Source of the DNA: Burkholderiaceae bacterium
Lineage (GTDB): Bacteria > Pseudomonadota > Gammaproteobacteria > Burkholderiales > Burkholderiaceae_E
DNA: 64,000 nucleotides
NCBI GenBank assembly: GCA_023954135.1
Contig: JAMLIN010000007.1
Coordinates: 98,959 to 162,958 of the forward strand
Direction: 5' to 3'
A model generated the notes under the pieces. The model did not search any database and was not told the origin of the DNA. It worked only from the letters and a program-made list of their open reading frames with translations. The position numbers and the translations under genes were made by a program. This document shows positions 62,210 through 64,000 of the stretch, piece by piece. Numbering within the stretch: position 1 is the stretch's first letter; each line of letters opens with the position of its first letter.

Positions 62210-62872
62210 ATGACCACCACCTCATCCGATACCGCGCCGGACCGTCGCAGCGCCCGCCTGCAGGCGATGCACGAAGCCCGCCGGGCCCATGTGCTGGCGG
62301 CCGCGCGCGAAGTGTTCATGGCCCTCGGGCTCGAGGGCACCAGCATGCGCGAGATCGCCCAGCGAGCCGGCTACACCCCGGGGGCGATCTACGGTTACTT
62401 CCCCGGCAAGGAAGACATCTACGGGGCGCTCCTCGGGGAATCGCTCGAGCGCCTCAATGCCGGTGTTGCAGCGGCTCTGGCCGATGGGCAATCCCCCGTC
62501 GACCGCCTGCGCGCCGGCGCCCGGGCATTCTTCGACTTCTACCGGGACAACCCGCGCGACCTCGACCTCGGCTTCTATCTCTTCCAGGGCATGAAGCCCC
62601 GGGGCCTGACCCCGGCGCTCGACGATGCCCTCAATGCGCGGCTGCGCGATGCCCTGCAGCCGGTACGCGACGCCCTGCGGGAGATCGGCATGCCGGCCGG
62701 CGCCGCGCTCGCCGAGACCACCGCCCTGCTCGCCCATGTCGCCGGGCTGCTCCTTCTCAGCCATACTGGGCGCATCCGCATGTTCGGGCAGGATCCGGAG
62801 GCGCTCTTCGATGCCTATCTCGATGCCCTCGCCGCGCGTGCCGCGGCGGCCGGGCCGGGGCCGGCGGAGTGA
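62210..62872 (+). CDS. TetR-family transcriptional regulator
   Basis: This 220-residue regulator has an N-terminal helix-turn-helix (REVFMALGLEGTSMREIAQRAGYTPGAIYGYFPGKEDIY) and a ligand-binding C-terminus. It is divergent from the AbfD-like operon across a 72-base gap holding a palindrome, so it probably represses that operon and itself in response to an acyl-CoA-like ligand. No ribosome-binding site is seen, in line with a leaderless message. Confidence 0.9.
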   Translation: MTTTSSDTAPDRRSARLQAMHEARRAHVLAAAREVFMALGLEGTSMREIAQRAGYTPGAIYGYFPGKEDIYGALLGESLERLNAGVAAALADGQSPVDRLRAGARAFFDFYRDNPRDLDLGFYLFQGMKPRGLTPALDDALNARLRDALQPVRDALREIGMPAGAALAETTALLAHVAGLLLLSHTGRIRMFGQDPEALFDAYLDALAARAAAAGPGPAE

Positions 62873-62903
62873 CCGGCAGGCGGGCAAGGCCAGGAGGACC
62901 GCG

Positions 62904-63470
62904 ATGTCGAAGATGAATGCCGAGGACGATGTCCTGGTGCTGGTCGACTACCAGGCCCGCCTGCTGCCGGCGATCCACCGCGCACCGGCGGTGGTGGCGG
63001 CGGCCGTCATGCTCGCCGATGCGGCGCGGGCGCTCGGCGTGCGCATCGTCGGCACCGAGCAGAATCCCGCCGGACTCGGCCCGAACACCGACGAGATCCG
63101 GCGGCGCTGCGACGTGACGATGGCCAAGATGCACTTCGACGCCTGCGCCGACGGCCTGCCGGCCCTGCTCGCCGAGGGCCGGCCCGCCGGCCAGTCGCCC
63201 GGCGTGGTCATCGCCGGCTGCGAGGCCCATGTCTGCCTGCTGCAGACCGCGCTGGGCCTGCTCGATACCGGCCATCGGGTGCGGGTGGTCGAGACCGCCT
63301 GCGGCTCGCGCCGCCCGACCGATCGAGAGGCCGCGATGCGGCGCCTGCAGGCGGCCGGCGCCATCCTGGTCACCGAGGAGATGGTCGTCTTCGAGTGGCT
63401 GCGCAGTTGCGAGCATCCGGCATTCCGGACGGTTCTGGCCCAGCTCAAGGCGTACTCCCCCGGCACCTGA
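62904..63470 (+). CDS. Isochorismatase-like cysteine hydrolase
   Basis: This 188-residue protein has the Asp of [11 protein letters not shown], the Lys of TMAKMHFDA and the catalytic Cys in [13 protein letters not shown], the triad of the isochorismatase/nicotinamidase family. The short form suggests a YcaC-like or nicotinamidase-like hydrolase. AGGAGG precedes the ATG at 62904; the longer open frame from 62625 runs through tetR. It is probably co-transcribed with tetR. Confidence 0.88.
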   Translation: MSKMNAEDDVLVLVDYQARLLPAIHRAPAVVAAAVMLADAARALGVRIVGTEQNPAGLGPNTDEIRRRCDVTMAKMHFDACADGLPALLAEGRPAGQSPGVVIAGCEAHVCLLQTALGLLDTGHRVRVVETACGSRRPTDREAAMRRLQAAGAILVTEEMVVFEWLRSCEHPAFRTVLAQLKAYSPGT

Positions 63471-63511
63471 AACCTGGGCCCCGGCCCGATGACGGGCGAG
63501 CGACAGCGAGG

Positions 63512-63526
63512 TTGCATTTTCTGCAA
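63512..63526 (+). promoter_or_regulatory. Inverted repeat before the terminal acyl-CoA dehydrogenase
   Basis: TTGCA-TTTTC-TGCAA is a perfect five-base inverted repeat with five-base spacer, 84 bases upstream of the dehydrogenase start. It fits the size and symmetry of a transcription-factor site. Confidence 0.4.
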
Positions 63527-63610
63527 TCGGCATGCCGCAGGCTGCGATTGTGGCGCGGCGGAGGATCGCCGAGACTGTCCGCCGATCCTTCCACCGAACC
63601 GGAGTTCCGC

Positions 63611-64000
63611 ATGGATTTCGAATATTCGCCGCGCGTGAAGCAGATGCAGGCGCAGCTGCTGGCGTTCATGGACGAGCACATCTACCCGAACGAGAAGCGC
63701 TATCACGAGGAAGTCGAGGCGAACCGGCGCGCGGGCAATCCGTGGCAGCGCTCGCAGGTGATCCACGAGCTCAAGCCGATCGCGCGCAAGGCGGGGCTGT
63801 GGAACCTCTTCCTGCCCAAGAGCGACCGGGCGCCCGAAGGCCTGTCCAATCTCGAGTACGCCCCCCTGTGCGAGATCATGGGCCGAGTCTACTGGGCCTC
63901 GGAAGTCTTCAACTGCTCGGCGCCCGACACCGGCAACATGGAGACGCTGGAGCGCTATGCCTCCGAGGAGATCAAGGACCAGTGGCTCGACCCGCTGCTG
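63611..64000 (+). CDS. Acyl-CoA dehydrogenase, 5' part only
   Basis: The first 130 codons of an acyl-CoA dehydrogenase run off the window edge. The start [28 protein letters not shown] and [25 protein letters not shown] match the long ACAD10/11-like group. GGAG precedes the ATG. The catalytic part is outside the window. Confidence 0.88.
   Translation, partial: MDFEYSPRVKQMQAQLLAFMDEHIYPNEKRYHEEVEANRRAGNPWQRSQVIHELKPIARKAGLWNLFLPKSDRAPEGLSNLEYAPLCEIMGRVYWASEVFNCSAPDTGNMETLERYASEEIKDQWLDPLL

Noticed and set aside
1..64000. tRNA, rRNA, CRISPR arrays and replication origins
   Set aside because: I looked in the gaps between genes and saw no cloverleaf-like, repeat-spacer or DnaA-box pattern that I could support.

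Overview
The window is about 64 kb of very GC-rich, densely coded chromosomal DNA. The gene set suggests a betaproteobacterium, probably Burkholderiales: aceK, glgC-glgA, DgkA beside a membrane sulfatase-fold enzyme, a leucine-degradation (liu) cluster, a TRAP transporter, a LysR gene divergent from a DUF2917 gene, and many acyl-CoA dehydrogenases and crotonases. The assignment is inferred from gene content and base composition only. I saw no rRNA, tRNA, CRISPR array, transposase or integrase.

Layout. (1) 36-3771: PaaI-type thioesterase, a membrane GGDEF-EAL protein and a DUF1778-GNAT toxin-antitoxin (TA) pair. (2) 3839-10168: a minus-strand run (SDR, alpha/beta hydrolase, FMN alpha-hydroxy-acid dehydrogenase, HAD phosphatase) divergent from a two-gene acyl-CoA dehydrogenase pair, followed by a degraded dehydrogenase scrap. 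(3) 10165-12176: DgkA coupled to a membrane sulfatase-fold protein. (4) 12322-16426: glgC-glgA-MFS transporter, each overlapping the next by 4 bases. (5) 16577-23311: YhhN-type membrane protein, SMUG1-like glycosylase, M48 peptidase lipoprotein, Ohr, AbrB-PIN TA pair, metallo-hydrolase and isovaleryl-CoA dehydrogenase. (6) 23318-29404: a dimodular NRPS (A-T-C-A-T-TE). (7) 29661-34999: aceK overlapping a thiolase, then SDR, RidA and an acyl-CoA dehydrogenase. (8) 35301-46295: BrnTA, lipoprotein, AEC carrier, and the liu genes (carboxylase beta, methylglutaconyl-CoA hydratase, carboxylase alpha, HMG-CoA lyase). This stretch is interrupted by a Phd-VapC pair, a long palindromic repeat and a LysR/DUF2917/2-hydroxyacid dehydrogenase block. 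(9) 46305-50191: small proteins, a metallo-hydrolase, a GNAT, a TA pair with a truncated toxin and an AAA ATPase. (10) 50275-56058: a secreted protein and a TRAP operon split by an MNT-HEPN cassette. (11) 56104-64000: a flavodoxin-UbiA fusion, LysR, an HpaB/AbfD-family flavoenzyme with two crotonases, TetR, a cysteine hydrolase and a partial acyl-CoA dehydrogenase.

The main theme is acyl-CoA metabolism. The liu genes plus the isovaleryl-CoA dehydrogenase would take isovaleryl-CoA to acetoacetate and acetyl-CoA, and the thiolase can join this flow. The second theme is TA modules: six lie between 2977 and 54145, two of them inside metabolic operons.

The most unusual region is 52959-54283. There a two-gene MNT-HEPN module sits between dctP and dctQ and is bounded by a 94-bp direct repeat of the dctQ start (one mismatch). 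Also notable are the flavodoxin-prenyltransferase fusion, an AbfD-like protein lacking two predicted iron-sulfur ligands, an orphan NRPS, and promoters that place the predicted transcription start at the start codon.
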